14,634 nucleotides of DNA from Micavibrio sp. UBA2705 (GCA_002354205.1 DELD01000074.1:1-14634), one strand, 5' to 3'. Shown: positions 1 through 7,697, numbered from the stretch's first letter. Notes: generated by a model from the letters alone, not told the origin. A program made the numbers and translations.

Positions 1-364
1 AACCATCGGACATGCCCGCGCGGCTAATTTGCTCTGCTGTCTGCATTGTTTGATAAAATTCATCATTACAGTTGAGAAGAACATTCGTCATAGCGCCCTT
101 ACCCGTGCCGTGGGTGACTGCCATTTCAATATTTTGCGCATTAAAGAATATTTCTTGGATATCACCGCGCTCATCAACGCTATTGAGACCGATAAAGCCA
201 TCAACCGAATGGTAAGCTTGCGGGTCAACGCCATTAATACGAGCAATATAATCGCCAACGGTATAGTTGATTTTCTCAAGGCGTTTTCTGTAATCAAGAT
301 AGGCTTGTTCGTTGATCAAAAGCTCAATGCCGCCGCCAATTTTCCAGTACATAAATTCAGCCAT
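1..364 (-). CDS. Unrecognised protein, N-terminal part (runs off left edge)
   Basis: A minus-strand frame opens with ATG at 362-364 and stays open to base 1, giving 121 codons and no stop. The start is supported by a GGGAA Shine-Dalgarno stretch about 8 bases upstream. The product begins MAEFMYWKIGGGIELLINEQ and continues as soluble, mixed helix/strand sequence with one cysteine. There is no signal peptide or membrane segment, and I recognise no domain. It lies 83 bases downstream of the metallopeptidase-like gene on the same strand, so it may share that transcript or use a promoter in the gap, where TTGACA lies at 425-430 but no good -10 follows. The antisense plus-strand frame over it has no ribosome binding site and looks like a shadow. 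The C-terminal end and the function cannot be judged from this window. Confidence 0.7.
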   Translation of the reverse strand, partial: MAEFMYWKIGGGIELLINEQAYLDYRKRLEKINYTVGDYIARINGVDPQAYHSVDGFIGLNSVDERGDIQEIFFNAQNIEMAVTHGTGKGAMTNVLLNCNDEFYQTMQTAEQISRAGMSDG

Positions 365-447
365 AAGCATTCCCAGTTCATTCTTTTTTTGATTACGAAG
401 CAATTTGCATAATATTTATCGCGCTGTCAAGTGACAATAAAGGCTGA

Positions 448-1314
448 TTAAAGAAAATCGTAGATCATTGATTCGTCACTACCCGCATATTTCATTGTCG
501 TACGGTTAATCAAGCGCTCTGCGCCGTTGGTTAAATGACCCATATAAAAATCCGTCATTAAATTACGCTTTTCTAGGAAGTTTTTATCCGCCGCCATAGC
601 GCCAAATTCGCGTAAGAATTCCTCGCTCATATAAGGTGCTTGCTCTGGCGTTCTTTTTTTATTGAATGAAAGCGCATTACGCTGCCCATTTTCACGGCGC
701 TGCCAGTGGGCGCGCACGGCCATTAATGCGTTATAATCATATTGTTTACGCAGCCCATCGTTAAACCATGCGTCAAAGGCGATGCGCCGTGCGCTGCCAT
801 TTTCTACGCTTTGTGGCGACATGGTTGCGGCATGTTGAAAGGCCTTGTTCACTGATCTACAACCTTTTAACGCCGTTTTTAAATAGGATGATTGCGGGTG
901 GGCTTGCTGTAACTCCCATGCCATCTGCGCTTCAAAACTAAACGCCGCAGCTTCTGAAAAGCGTACATTAATCAGGTGGTCGTATAAGTGATCTGTTTTA
1001 CGCAGCAGCAAGCCTTTATGTTCCTGCACGGCATGACAGAGCTCATGCGCAAGCGATAAGGCTTGAAATTCTTCAGTTGAGTAAGGCGAAAGCACGATTT
1101 TACGCGGATAAGGTTTAAAACTTGCTTCACAGGCAGCCATTTTATCATCATAGGCAATACGCAGTTTTGTATCACTGACGAAATCAAAAAGCGGCGCACC
1201 AGATTCTGTTTTGGCAAGCGCCATCAATAGCCGCGCTATACGCGCCTTATCATCAGCGCGCTGCGTGTCTTTATCTTGGAGTTTTCGCAATATATTTTTA
1301 ATCATCATGTACAT
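448..1314 (-). CDS. Putative zinc metallopeptidase with HELCH motif
   Basis: The 288-residue product carries H90-E91-L92-C93-H94, a perfect HExxH zinc-protease signature inside a helix (LSLAHELCHAVQEH). About 27 residues later comes the stretch SEAAAFSFEAQ with E121 and E128, either of which could be the third, glutamate ligand of a gluzincin-type site. The sequence resembles the DUF6782 'putative metallopeptidase' group as I remember it. No signal peptide or membrane span is visible, so it probably acts in the cytoplasm. ATG at 1314 is the furthest start possible, because a stop codon precedes it directly. ATGs at 1308 and 1305 are alternatives, and none has a clear Shine-Dalgarno. A TATAAT box at 1343-1348 lacks a matching -35, so transcription may instead come from the gene upstream, 56 bases away. 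Its substrate is unknown. Confidence 0.75.
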   Translation of the reverse strand: MYMMIKNILRKLQDKDTQRADDKARIARLLMALAKTESGAPLFDFVSDTKLRIAYDDKMAACEASFKPYPRKIVLSPYSTEEFQALSLAHELCHAVQEHKGLLLRKTDHLYDHLINVRFSEAAAFSFEAQMAWELQQAHPQSSYLKTALKGCRSVNKAFQHAATMSPQSVENGSARRIAFDAWFNDGLRKQYDYNALMAVRAHWQRRENGQRNALSFNKKRTPEQAPYMSEEFLREFGAMAADKNFLEKRNLMTDFYMGHLTNGAERLINRTTMKYAGSDESMIYDFL

Positions 1315-1370
1315 TTACCATAACGCCCGCGCAAGCGCAAGGATTATAGGCTTCGCCCCGTATAATCAGC

Positions 1371-2210
1371 TTATAAACCTGGCTTCGTGATAGATTTATA
1401 AAAATCGCGCTTCGTTTGCGCATCCCAGTTATAGGAAAATAAATCATTGCGCGTATTATCTTGCCCCATAAACGGTATCGACGATGCGCTAAAACGGATA
1501 AAGGTTCTAAAACCATCAGCTGGCGCGGTGTCAGGTTCATGCGGGCAATAGGCATTTAACAAATGCAGCGTATATACAGGCGGGCGATATGGGGTGATGC
1601 CTTGGCAGGCATGTGCTAACGCGTTGAAAATTTCTTTCTTTTGCATTTGCGCAGGATTCCCCGTTAGCGGCGCGGCATAAAACTTGGTCGGCAACATATT
1701 GCATATCGACATTTGATGCTGCACGGGCTGCGGAATAATATTCGGTTTTTGAAAGCCATCAATATGCACGCCAGACGGGCGGTGGGTGTCGTCTTTTTTG
1801 ACCGTACTTTGCTGGATCGTCAGATAAATATACTGGTCATCCAAATGCGGGTTAATCATGCGTTCTAATTCAATTTCGCGCTTGAGTAAATCACCGTAAT
1901 TATCCCATATAATTTGCGGGATACGGTAATCTGTTTGCGGGAATTTTATCGGCAAGTCTTCAATATACATGCCTTCTGGCGTAATAAACGAAGCGTCTTG
2001 CGCGTGGGGCGAGACGATAATGCCCAGCGGCACCTGCGCTGCGGTCGAAAATTGCGATGTGATGCTCACTGGATTATCAAAAGCCTGACGGTTAGCAATT
2101 CGATCAAAAATAACCGGCAAATGCGCCATGGTTAAGCGATTAGGCTGCCATACAGCCCCTATTTCACTGCGTGTTCTTTGCTGATATTTAAAACGCTCAA
2201 AATCCTGCAT
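1371..2210 (-). CDS. 2-oxoglutarate/Fe(II) oxygenase-like protein
   Basis: The 279-residue product shows the metal-site pattern of the double-stranded beta-helix oxygenases: H149-x-D151 (in SGVHIDGF), a distal H224 (in YCPHEP) and R235 eleven residues later, the usual place of the arginine that holds 2-oxoglutarate. A conserved-looking tail follows (NTRNDLFSYNW). No signal peptide or membrane span is seen, so it is probably cytoplasmic. The assignment rests on motif spacing only; another cupin-type fold is possible and the substrate is unknown. The ATG at 2210 is fixed by a strong AGGGGGAG Shine-Dalgarno. That site lies in the loop of a long hairpin whose 3' arm contains the start codon, and a promoter (TTGACA, 17 bases, TAAAGT) overlaps the same stretch. 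It lies 62 bases downstream of alaS and 56 bases upstream of the metallopeptidase-like gene. Confidence 0.5.
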   Translation of the reverse strand: MQDFERFKYQQRTRSEIGAVWQPNRLTMAHLPVIFDRIANRQAFDNPVSITSQFSTAAQVPLGIIVSPHAQDASFITPEGMYIEDLPIKFPQTDYRIPQIIWDNYGDLLKREIELERMINPHLDDQYIYLTIQQSTVKKDDTHRPSGVHIDGFQKPNIIPQPVQHQMSICNMLPTKFYAAPLTGNPAQMQKKEIFNALAHACQGITPYRPPVYTLHLLNAYCPHEPDTAPADGFRTFIRFSASSIPFMGQDNTRNDLFSYNWDAQTKRDFYKSITKPGL

Positions 2211-2247
2211 TATTCTTCTCCCCCTAAATATAATGCAGGACTTTAAA
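2196..2247 (-). promoter_or_regulatory. Hairpin enclosing the Shine-Dalgarno and start codon of the oxygenase-like gene
   Basis: On the minus strand TCCTGCATTAT (plus 2230-2240) and ATAATGCAGGA (plus 2203-2213) form a perfect 11-bp inverted repeat around a 16-base loop. The pairing extends outward with G-U wobbles to about 18 bp, covering 2196-2247. The loop contains AGGGGGAG and the 3' arm contains the ATG. Folded, the RNA would block the start codon. No U-tract follows, so it is not a typical terminator. As DNA, the repeat could instead be an operator. Confidence 0.6.
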
Positions 2248-2268
2248 AGCTAGCGACCATTATGTCAA
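2240..2268 (-). promoter_or_regulatory. Promoter between alaS and the oxygenase-like gene
   Basis: On the minus strand a perfect TTGACA (plus 2263-2268) is followed after 17 bases by TAAAGT (plus 2240-2245), which matches four of six positions of TATAAT. Transcription would start near 2232-2234, inside the 5' arm of the hairpin. RNA made from this promoter would therefore lack most of that arm. This is a consensus match only. Confidence 0.5.
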
Positions 2269-2272
2269 CAAC

Positions 2273-4927
2273 CTAGCTGGCGAGGTTGCCTTCTATAGCG
2301 ATTGCCGCGTCATTGGCGGCGTTCGCATTCGGCCCGCCGGCCTGCGCCATGTCAGGGCGACCGCCGCCACCTTTGCCGCCAAGCGCCTGCGCGCCGACGC
2401 GTACAAGGTCAACCGCGCTGATTTTATCAGTCAGGTCATCCGTCACGCCAACAACGATAGAAGCTTTGCCTTCATTGGTGGCGATTAAAGCGATAACGCC
2501 AGAGCCGATTTTGGCCTTTAGTTCATCTGCCATTGGTTTTAAATCTTTGGGCGGGAAACCATCAAGGACTTTGGCGATGTACTGCACGCCTGCAACGCTT
2601 TTGATATCGTCATTCTCGCCACTAGCAGCGCCGCCGCCCATGGCAATTTTCTTACGCAGCTGTGAGACTTCTGTTTCTAACTTCTTGCGCTCGTCTAAGA
2701 TTTGCTCCAAGCGGTCTAAAAGCTCATCAGGCGTTGTCTTAATGCGGTTTGCAATTTTCGACAGTTGCGCATCACGCTGGTTAAAGTAAGACAGCGCAGC
2801 TTGGCCAGCAATTGCTTCAATACGGCGTACACCAGATGAAACGGCGCTTTCGCCAGTAATTTTGAACAGGCCTATATCACCCGTGCGCCGCGCATGTGTG
2901 CCGCCACAAAGCTCAACCGAAAAATACTTACCTTTAGAATCTTTCGTGCCCATTGTCAGGACGCGGACTTCATCATCATATTTTTCACCGAATAATGCCA
3001 TTGCGCCTGCTTCAACCGCTTCGTCTTTATTCATCAGACGGGTGACAACTTCGCTATTGGCGCGGATTTCATCATTAACTATACGTTCAACCTCGGCTGT
3101 TTGTGCGTCTGTAAGCGGCACAGGCTGCGCGATATCAAAACGCAAACGTTCAGGCGCAACGAGCGAGCCTTTTTGCGTAACGTGGTCACCCAAGACTTGA
3201 CGCAAAGCGGCATGCACCAAATGTGTTGCGGAGTGATGCGCACGGATATTTTCGCGGCGCGCATGGTCAATGGTCATTTCCAATGCGTCACCTAGGCTGA
3301 TTTCGCCTTCGGTTACGCTCAGTTTATGAACAAATATTTTGCCCAGAACTTTAATTGTGTCGGTAACTTCCGCCTTGCCCTTTGGCGCCACGATTACGCC
3401 TGTATCCCCAGCTTGACCACCGCTTTCAGCGTAAAATGGCGTTTGGTTTGTGACGAGCAGAATTTCATCACCCTTTTTTGCAGCATCAACGCGCTTGCCG
3501 TCATTGAGCATTGCTTTGACAACGCCTTCGGCATGGTTTGTTTCATAACCCAAAAAGTCAGTCGCGCCAATTTCGTCTTCTAAATCGAACCAGACCTTTT
3601 CAAGCTTGGCATCACCGCTACCGCTCCATGCCGCGCGAGCTTTGGCTTTTTGTTCCGCCATGCATTTATCAAACGCATCTGTTTCCACCTCAATTTCGCG
3701 CTGACGCAGAGAATCTTGCGTTAAATCAAGCGGGAAACCAAATGTATCATATAATTTAAACGCGATATCACCGGCAAGGCTATCGCCTGCGCTGAGGTCA
3801 GATGTTTCCGCGTCCAATAATTTCATACCGCGATCAAGCATGGTGAGGAAGCGCGTTTCTTCCATTTTCAGAGTTTCGGTAATCAGGCTTTCAGCGCGGC
3901 GAAGTTCTGTGAAATGTTCGCCCATTGACCCAATTAATGTCGGAATAATTTTATAAAGCATCGTGTCATTACTGCCGAGCAAATAGGCATGGCGCATCGC
4001 GCGGCGCATAATACGGCGCAGAACATAGCCGCGACCTTCATTTGAGGGCATCACGCCATCCGCCAATAAAAACGATGTCGCGCGGATATGGTCAGCGATT
4101 ACGCGGTGCGATGTATAAAGCTCTTTATCATCAGGGGCGACACCCGTAAGCTCGGCGCTGCGTTCAATCAGGCCGCGCATAATATCAATATCATAGTTAC
4201 AGTTAGAGCCCATCAGCGTTGCCGCCATGCGCTCTAGCCCCATACCTGTATCAATTGATGGCTTTGGCAGGTTTTCACGCACGCCGCCTTCAAGCTGGTT
4301 ATATTGCATGAAGACCAAATTCCAAATTTCAATAAAACGGTCGCCATCTTCGTCAGGAGAGCCTGGTGGGCCGCCCCAAATATGTTCGCCGTGGTCATAA
4401 AAGATTTCTGTACATGGGCCGCAAGGGCCTGTATCACCCATTGACCAAAAGTTATCAGACGTTGCAATGCGAATGATTTTATCATCACCAAAGCCAGCCA
4501 CTTTTTTCCAGATATTCACCGCTTCGTCATCATCATGAAAAACCGTAACAAGCAGCTTGTCTTTTGGCAGGCCAAATTCTTTGGTGATTAAATTCCATGC
4601 AAAGGCTATCGCGTCGTCTTTAAAATAATCACCGAACGAGAAGTTACCGAGCATTTCAAAAAACGTGTGGTGTCGTGCTGTATAGCCGACATTTTCAAGG
4701 TCATTATGCTTACCGCCAGCACGCACACATTTTTGTGATGTTGTCGCGCGGCTATAATCGCGTTCTTCTGCGCCAACAAAAACATTTTTAAACTGGTTCA
4801 TGCCCGCATTGGTAAACATTAATGTCGGGTCATTTTGCGGAACAAGCGAAGATGAGGACACAATTTCATGGCCATGATCTTTATAATAGTTCAAAAAAGT
4901 GGAGCGAATTTCGTTAACCGTTTTCAT
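2273..4927 (-). CDS. alaS: Alanyl-tRNA synthetase
   Basis: This cytoplasmic enzyme charges tRNA-Ala with alanine and clears mischarged tRNA. At 884 residues it is the usual full length. The N-terminal class II catalytic core starts at once (TFLNYYKDHGHEIVSSSSLV, then TNAGMNQFK). The editing domain carries the zinc-site motifs HSATH near residue 564 and CGGTH near residue 671. A coiled-coil stretch near residues 735-765 precedes the C-terminal DHHA1/C-Ala domain, which ends with the glycine-rich GGKGGGGRPDMAQAGG. The start matches the family N-terminus. A promoter is visible upstream (TTGCAA, 18 bases, TATAGT at 4994-5023). No terminator follows the stop, so some transcripts may read into the oxygenase-like gene 62 bases downstream. 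The plus-strand frames across it are shadows. Confidence 0.98.
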   Translation of the reverse strand: MKTVNEIRSTFLNYYKDHGHEIVSSSSLVPQNDPTLMFTNAGMNQFKNVFVGAEERDYSRATTSQKCVRAGGKHNDLENVGYTARHHTFFEMLGNFSFGDYFKDDAIAFAWNLITKEFGLPKDKLLVTVFHDDDEAVNIWKKVAGFGDDKIIRIATSDNFWSMGDTGPCGPCTEIFYDHGEHIWGGPPGSPDEDGDRFIEIWNLVFMQYNQLEGGVRENLPKPSIDTGMGLERMAATLMGSNCNYDIDIMRGLIERSAELTGVAPDDKELYTSHRVIADHIRATSFLLADGVMPSNEGRGYVLRRIMRRAMRHAYLLGSNDTMLYKIIPTLIGSMGEHFTELRRAESLITETLKMEETRFLTMLDRGMKLLDAETSDLSAGDSLAGDIAFKLYDTFGFPLDLTQDSLRQREIEVETDAFDKCMAEQKAKARAAWSGSGDAKLEKVWFDLEDEIGATDFLGYETNHAEGVVKAMLNDGKRVDAAKKGDEILLVTNQTPFYAESGGQAGDTGVIVAPKGKAEVTDTIKVLGKIFVHKLSVTEGEISLGDALEMTIDHARRENIRAHHSATHLVHAALRQVLGDHVTQKGSLVAPERLRFDIAQPVPLTDAQTAEVERIVNDEIRANSEVVTRLMNKDEAVEAGAMALFGEKYDDEVRVLTMGTKDSKGKYFSVELCGGTHARRTGDIGLFKITGESAVSSGVRRIEAIAGQAALSYFNQRDAQLSKIANRIKTTPDELLDRLEQILDERKKLETEVSQLRKKIAMGGGAASGENDDIKSVAGVQYIAKVLDGFPPKDLKPMADELKAKIGSGVIALIATNEGKASIVVGVTDDLTDKISAVDLVRVGAQALGGKGGGGRPDMAQAGGPNANAANDAAIAIEGNLAS

Positions 4928-4993
4928 CTGTATGCTGCCTTATCTTCTTGTCAGAGCGGTACTCTGCGTATTTTTATAAAATTTCAACTTACG

Positions 4994-5023
4994 ACTATAG
5001 AGAAACTTTATGCCTCCTTGCAA
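4994..5023 (-). promoter_or_regulatory. Promoter of alaS
   Basis: On the minus strand TTGCAA (5018-5023) is followed after 18 bases by TATAGT (4994-4999). This leaves a leader of roughly 60 bases before the alaS ATG at 4927. No T-box or obvious leader peptide was found in it. Confidence 0.5.
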
Positions 5024-5071
5024 GCGCAAAGGCAATTATACAAGGATGTGAGGCCATATTTTTGAAATGGT

Positions 5072-5100
5072 TTGACAGCCTTGCCTGCGCTCATTAAAAA
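5072..5100 (+). promoter_or_regulatory. Promoter of the helical-protein/HIT operon
   Basis: A perfect TTGACA at 5072-5077 is followed after 17 bases by TAAAAA at 5095-5100, which matches four of six positions of the -10 consensus. The start codon of the first gene lies about 35 bases further on. It fires away from the alaS promoter in the same 208-base divergent spacer. Confidence 0.45.
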
Positions 5101-5135
5101 TATGAACATATAAAAAAATAAATGAGGATTTTTCA

Positions 5136-5636
5136 ATGGGTATTTCGGACGCATTTAACGAGCTGTTTTCTACCGATCCCGAAGCATGGACCGACGCTGC
5201 CGCGCATATGGCGAGCCTGAGCTGCCCAGAAAAAGATCTCGCACAATTCACCGAGTCCATCAAAGCAGCAAACGCCCTTACCGACATGTTCAACGATATG
5301 ATTTTCCGCATGGACAAGCATAATTTATATATTGCAGGACATATTTTTGAAGAAATGCCCGTCGATGCGCAGAAACACCTGATTGATTTCGCGCTTCATG
5401 TTTGCGAAGAAGCCACAGGCGAGGATAATTACCTGTCGAATTACCCGCAATATTTAGCGCTCAGAGCACAAAGCGAGCGTTTTGCTAAAAATTATTATCT
5501 TTTGCCATCAAACACGCATATTTTTTATCGTGAGGCCTTAAAGAATATGAGCCAAACAATTTTTAAATCCTTACATGTTGCAGCAAGCCATTATGAGCAT
5601 GAAGTAACCAAACACATGAAGTTTGACCCCGAATAA
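5136..5636 (+). CDS. Unrecognised helical cytoplasmic protein, 166 residues
   Basis: The product begins MGISDAFNELFSTDPEAW and looks all-helical and soluble. It has no signal peptide, no membrane span and two cysteines (C30 and C90). I recognise no family. The ATG at 5136 is supported by GAGG nine bases upstream and by a TTGACA promoter in the spacer. The stop codon is followed after 37 bases by the HIT-family gene, so the two probably form one transcript. The gene is divergent from alaS. Codon use and the good ribosome site argue that it is a real gene; its role is unknown. Confidence 0.8.
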   Translation: MGISDAFNELFSTDPEAWTDAAAHMASLSCPEKDLAQFTESIKAANALTDMFNDMIFRMDKHNLYIAGHIFEEMPVDAQKHLIDFALHVCEEATGEDNYLSNYPQYLALRAQSERFAKNYYLLPSNTHIFYREALKNMSQTIFKSLHVAASHYEHEVTKHMKFDPE

Positions 5637-5673
5637 TAATCATCCCCAATATCAATATAAGGACGCGTCGACT

Positions 5674-6033
5674 ATGAGTTATGATCAAAATAATATATTT
5701 GCCAAAATACTACGTGGCGAGATCCCTTGCGACAAAGTGTTTGAAAATGATTATGTGCTTGCTTTTCGCGATATCGACCCAAAGGCTAAAATGCATATTT
5801 TGATCATTCCTAAAGGCGCTTACACAGATATTGTTGATTTTGGCGCTAATGGCAACAGCCAAGAAATTCATGAATTTTACAAAGCCGCAGCGCAAATCGC
5901 ACAAGAAAACGGCCTCACCGAAAACGGTTTCCGCTCCATTGCAAATACAGGAAAGTGGGGAGGTCAAGAAGTGCCGCATTATCACCTTCATTTACTTGGC
6001 GGCGAAGCCATCGGGCCGCTTGTGTCTAAATAA
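5674..6033 (+). CDS. HIT-family nucleotide hydrolase (histidine triad)
   Basis: The 119-residue product is a typical HINT-type HIT protein. It opens with NNIFAKILRGEIPCDKVFEN, has the central strand MHILIIPKGAY, and ends with the catalytic histidine triad H102-Y-H104-L-H106-LLGG. HINT enzymes hydrolyse AMP-lysine or other nucleoside phosphoramidates in the cytoplasm; the physiological substrate is usually not known. An in-frame start at 5623 also exists, but it overlaps the preceding gene. ATG 5674 is preferred because it has the AAGGA Shine-Dalgarno ten bases upstream and fits the family N-terminus. The gene follows the 166-residue gene after 37 bases. It converges with the dehydrogenase gene after only 29 bases, with no clear terminator between them. 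Confidence 0.95.
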   Translation: MSYDQNNIFAKILRGEIPCDKVFENDYVLAFRDIDPKAKMHILIIPKGAYTDIVDFGANGNSQEIHEFYKAAAQIAQENGLTENGFRSIANTGKWGGQEVPHYHLHLLGGEAIGPLVSK

Positions 6034-6062
6034 TCACTGAGAGTTCCGGCTAATTTAGCATA

Positions 6063-6851
6063 TTATTCCGCGTCTATAGCTGGCTTGCTGGGGAAAGACG
6101 ACAATAAAGCGAGCATCCACGATAGTGGCAACAGGCCAATAAGCCCTGCAATCATATAGGTCGGCCATGGAAATGCGATACGGCCTGTATTTCTATCCAA
6201 AGCGCTTGCAATGCGCGCCGCCGCCTTATCTGCAGCCATCAAAAACGGCATCTTATACGGGTTAATATCGGTCATTGGAGTCTTAATGAAACCAGGGCAA
6301 ATAACATTAATTTTTACCCCGTCTTTTTTATACGCGCCGCGCAAAGATTCGCCATAAACCCTCACCGCTGCCTTTGAAGCAGCATAGGCTGGCGCCGTTG
6401 GCCATGCCGAAAAACTTGCAAGCGAACTCATTATTGCAATTTGCCCTGTTTGACGCTCTTGCATCCGCGCAAGAATTGGGCTGACCGTATTAATGACACC
6501 ATTAATATTTATATCAAAAACATCTTTTACCTGCTGTGCATTTTCACCCACAGCGTTCATTGCGCCATCAAGCTGCCCTGTGCCGCCAGATATACCTGCA
6601 TTCGCAATCAGCAAATTAATTTGATAGCGGCGATCCATATCAACCAGCCAAGGGGATATCACATCACGTGCGCGCACATCTATAATGCCGCTATGCACCT
6701 CCGCCCCGCGGTCTCGGCATAAGCCTGTAATGTCCTGCAGGCGCTCTGGGTTGCGGCCTGTCAAAATAAGGCGCACGCCATTTTGCGCATAATGCAGCGC
6801 CAAGGCATAGCCTATTCCACTTGTCGCGCCTGTAATTAATATCGTTTTCAT
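6063..6851 (-). CDS. Short-chain dehydrogenase/reductase (SDR family)
   Basis: The 262-residue product has the full classical SDR set: the NAD(P)-binding motif TGATSGIG (G8-G14), NAG at 84-86, the catalytic serine at 142/143, Y156-AAS-K160 and PG at 186-187. The arginine in TGRNPERL suggests NADP(H) preference. Near the C-terminus a hydrophobic stretch (about 230-252, AGLIGLLPLSWMLALL) may anchor it to the membrane, as in some lipid- or sterol-type SDRs. The substrate cannot be read from sequence. A TTG start at 6881 would add ten residues without a Shine-Dalgarno. ATG 6851 gives the canonical N-terminus (MKTILITG), though its ribosome site is also weak. A promoter with TTGGCA and TATATT lies upstream. 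The gene is divergent from gmk and convergent with the HIT gene. Confidence 0.93.
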   Translation of the reverse strand: MKTILITGATSGIGYALALHYAQNGVRLILTGRNPERLQDITGLCRDRGAEVHSGIIDVRARDVISPWLVDMDRRYQINLLIANAGISGGTGQLDGAMNAVGENAQQVKDVFDININGVINTVSPILARMQERQTGQIAIMSSLASFSAWPTAPAYAASKAAVRVYGESLRGAYKKDGVKINVICPGFIKTPMTDINPYKMPFLMAADKAAARIASALDRNTGRIAFPWPTYMIAGLIGLLPLSWMLALLSSFPSKPAIDAE

Positions 6852-6906
6852 ACCCAGCTTCGCCCATCTTTCGTAATTCAATATTGCAATCAGATTTTAT
6901 AGCGTT

Positions 6907-6936
6907 AATATAGATGAAATTTTTTACAATTGCCAA
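6907..6936 (-). promoter_or_regulatory. Promoter of the short-chain dehydrogenase gene
   Basis: On the minus strand TTGGCA (6931-6936) is followed after 18 bases by TATATT (6907-6912). Both hexamers match five of six consensus positions. The spacer to gmk is only 107 bases. A weaker plus-strand pair (TTGCAA at 6884-6889, with TAATAT at 6906-6911) would overlap it, so the two divergent promoters may compete. Confidence 0.45.
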
Positions 6937-6958
6937 TATATAGCTGAGTACACCCTAT

Positions 6959-7606
6959 ATGACAGAATCAAGTTTGAAACGCCGCGGCCTTATGTTTGTT
7001 CTATCCTCCCCTTCTGGCGCAGGAAAGACAACGATTACGCGCGCTTTGCTTGATGATAATGCAGATGCGATCATTTCCATTTCCGCGACCACGCGCCAAA
7101 GACGCGCTGGTGAAGTCCATGGGCAGGATTATTACTTTGTTGATATGGCCGAATTTAATGAAATGGTCGCCAAAGGTGATATGCTGGAACACGCCAAAGT
7201 CTTTGGCAATTATTACGGCACACCGCGTGGCCCTGTCGAAGAAGCATTAGAAGCTGGCAAAGATATTATTTTCGATATTGATTGGCAAGGCACGCAGCAG
7301 CTTGCCGAAATCGCCCGTGATGATTTAGTCACCGTTTTCGTCCTCCCGCCATCATCAGAAGAATTAGAGCGCCGCCTAAACAACCGCGCGCGCGATACAC
7401 GTGAAAAACAAGAAGACATTTCAGGGCGCATGGCCAAAGCCGCAGATGAAATGTCACATTATTCAGAATATGACTATGTACTGATTAATAAAGACGTTGA
7501 GAGCACAATAAAAAACGCACAGATGATTTTAGACGCAGAGCGCATGCGCCGCCGCCGCCAAAAAGGCCTATCTGACATGGTGCGCGGGATGATGAACGGC
7601 CTATAG
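6959..7606 (+). CDS. gmk: Guanylate kinase
   Basis: The enzyme phosphorylates GMP to GDP with ATP in the cytoplasm, an essential step of GTP synthesis. The 215-residue length is normal for the family. The P-loop SSPSGAGKTT is at residues 16-25. The GMP-binding segment SATTRQRRAGEVHGQDYYFV is near 42-61, NYYGTP near 84-89 and the IDWQGTQQL helix near 102-110. A lid rich in arginines follows (RLNNRARDTREKQEDI), and the C-terminal helix ends in a basic run. The start agrees with alphaproteobacterial homologues (KRRGLMFVLSSPSG), although the Shine-Dalgarno is weak. The gene converges with rpoZ on a shared terminator at 7652-7673. In enterobacteria gmk and rpoZ are co-directional neighbours; here they face each other. 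Confidence 0.97.
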   Translation: MTESSLKRRGLMFVLSSPSGAGKTTITRALLDDNADAIISISATTRQRRAGEVHGQDYYFVDMAEFNEMVAKGDMLEHAKVFGNYYGTPRGPVEEALEAGKDIIFDIDWQGTQQLAEIARDDLVTVFVLPPSSEELERRLNNRARDTREKQEDISGRMAKAADEMSHYSEYDYVLINKDVESTIKNAQMILDAERMRRRRQKGLSDMVRGMMNGL

Positions 7607-7651
7607 CCCCCACTCTCGCTCCATTCCTTCATCTCATATTCAAGGCATAAA

Positions 7652-7673
7652 AAAAGCGGCATTTGCCGCTTTT
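7652..7673. terminator. Bidirectional terminator between gmk and rpoZ
   Basis: A 9-bp stem (AAAAGCGGC paired with GCCGCTTTT) encloses an ATTT loop. The T-run on the 3' side and A-run on the 5' side make it usable for gmk on the plus strand and rpoZ on the minus strand. Confidence 0.85.
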
Positions 7674-7697
7674 ATCATTTTCTATGTAACTCGCCGC

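Noticed and set aside
1298..1321. Eight-codon frame overlapping the metallopeptidase start
   Set aside because: It would begin at ATG 1321 and end inside the gene. It lacks a ribosome site and is too short to separate from chance.
2203..2240. Hairpin as an intrinsic terminator of alaS
   Set aside because: The stem is long, but no U-tract follows it. Its loop and 3' arm hold the ribosome site and start codon of the next gene, which fits translational control better.
2286..3759. Plus-strand open frames antisense to alaS
   Set aside because: They mirror the codon pattern of a highly conserved gene and have no recognisable product or ribosome site.
5623..5673. Start at 5623 for the HIT protein
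   Set aside because: It overlaps the preceding gene and adds residues absent from the family; ATG 5674 has its own AAGGA.
6852..6881. TTG start at 6881 for the short-chain dehydrogenase
   Set aside because: No Shine-Dalgarno precedes it, and ATG 6851 gives the canonical SDR N-terminus directly before the cofactor motif.
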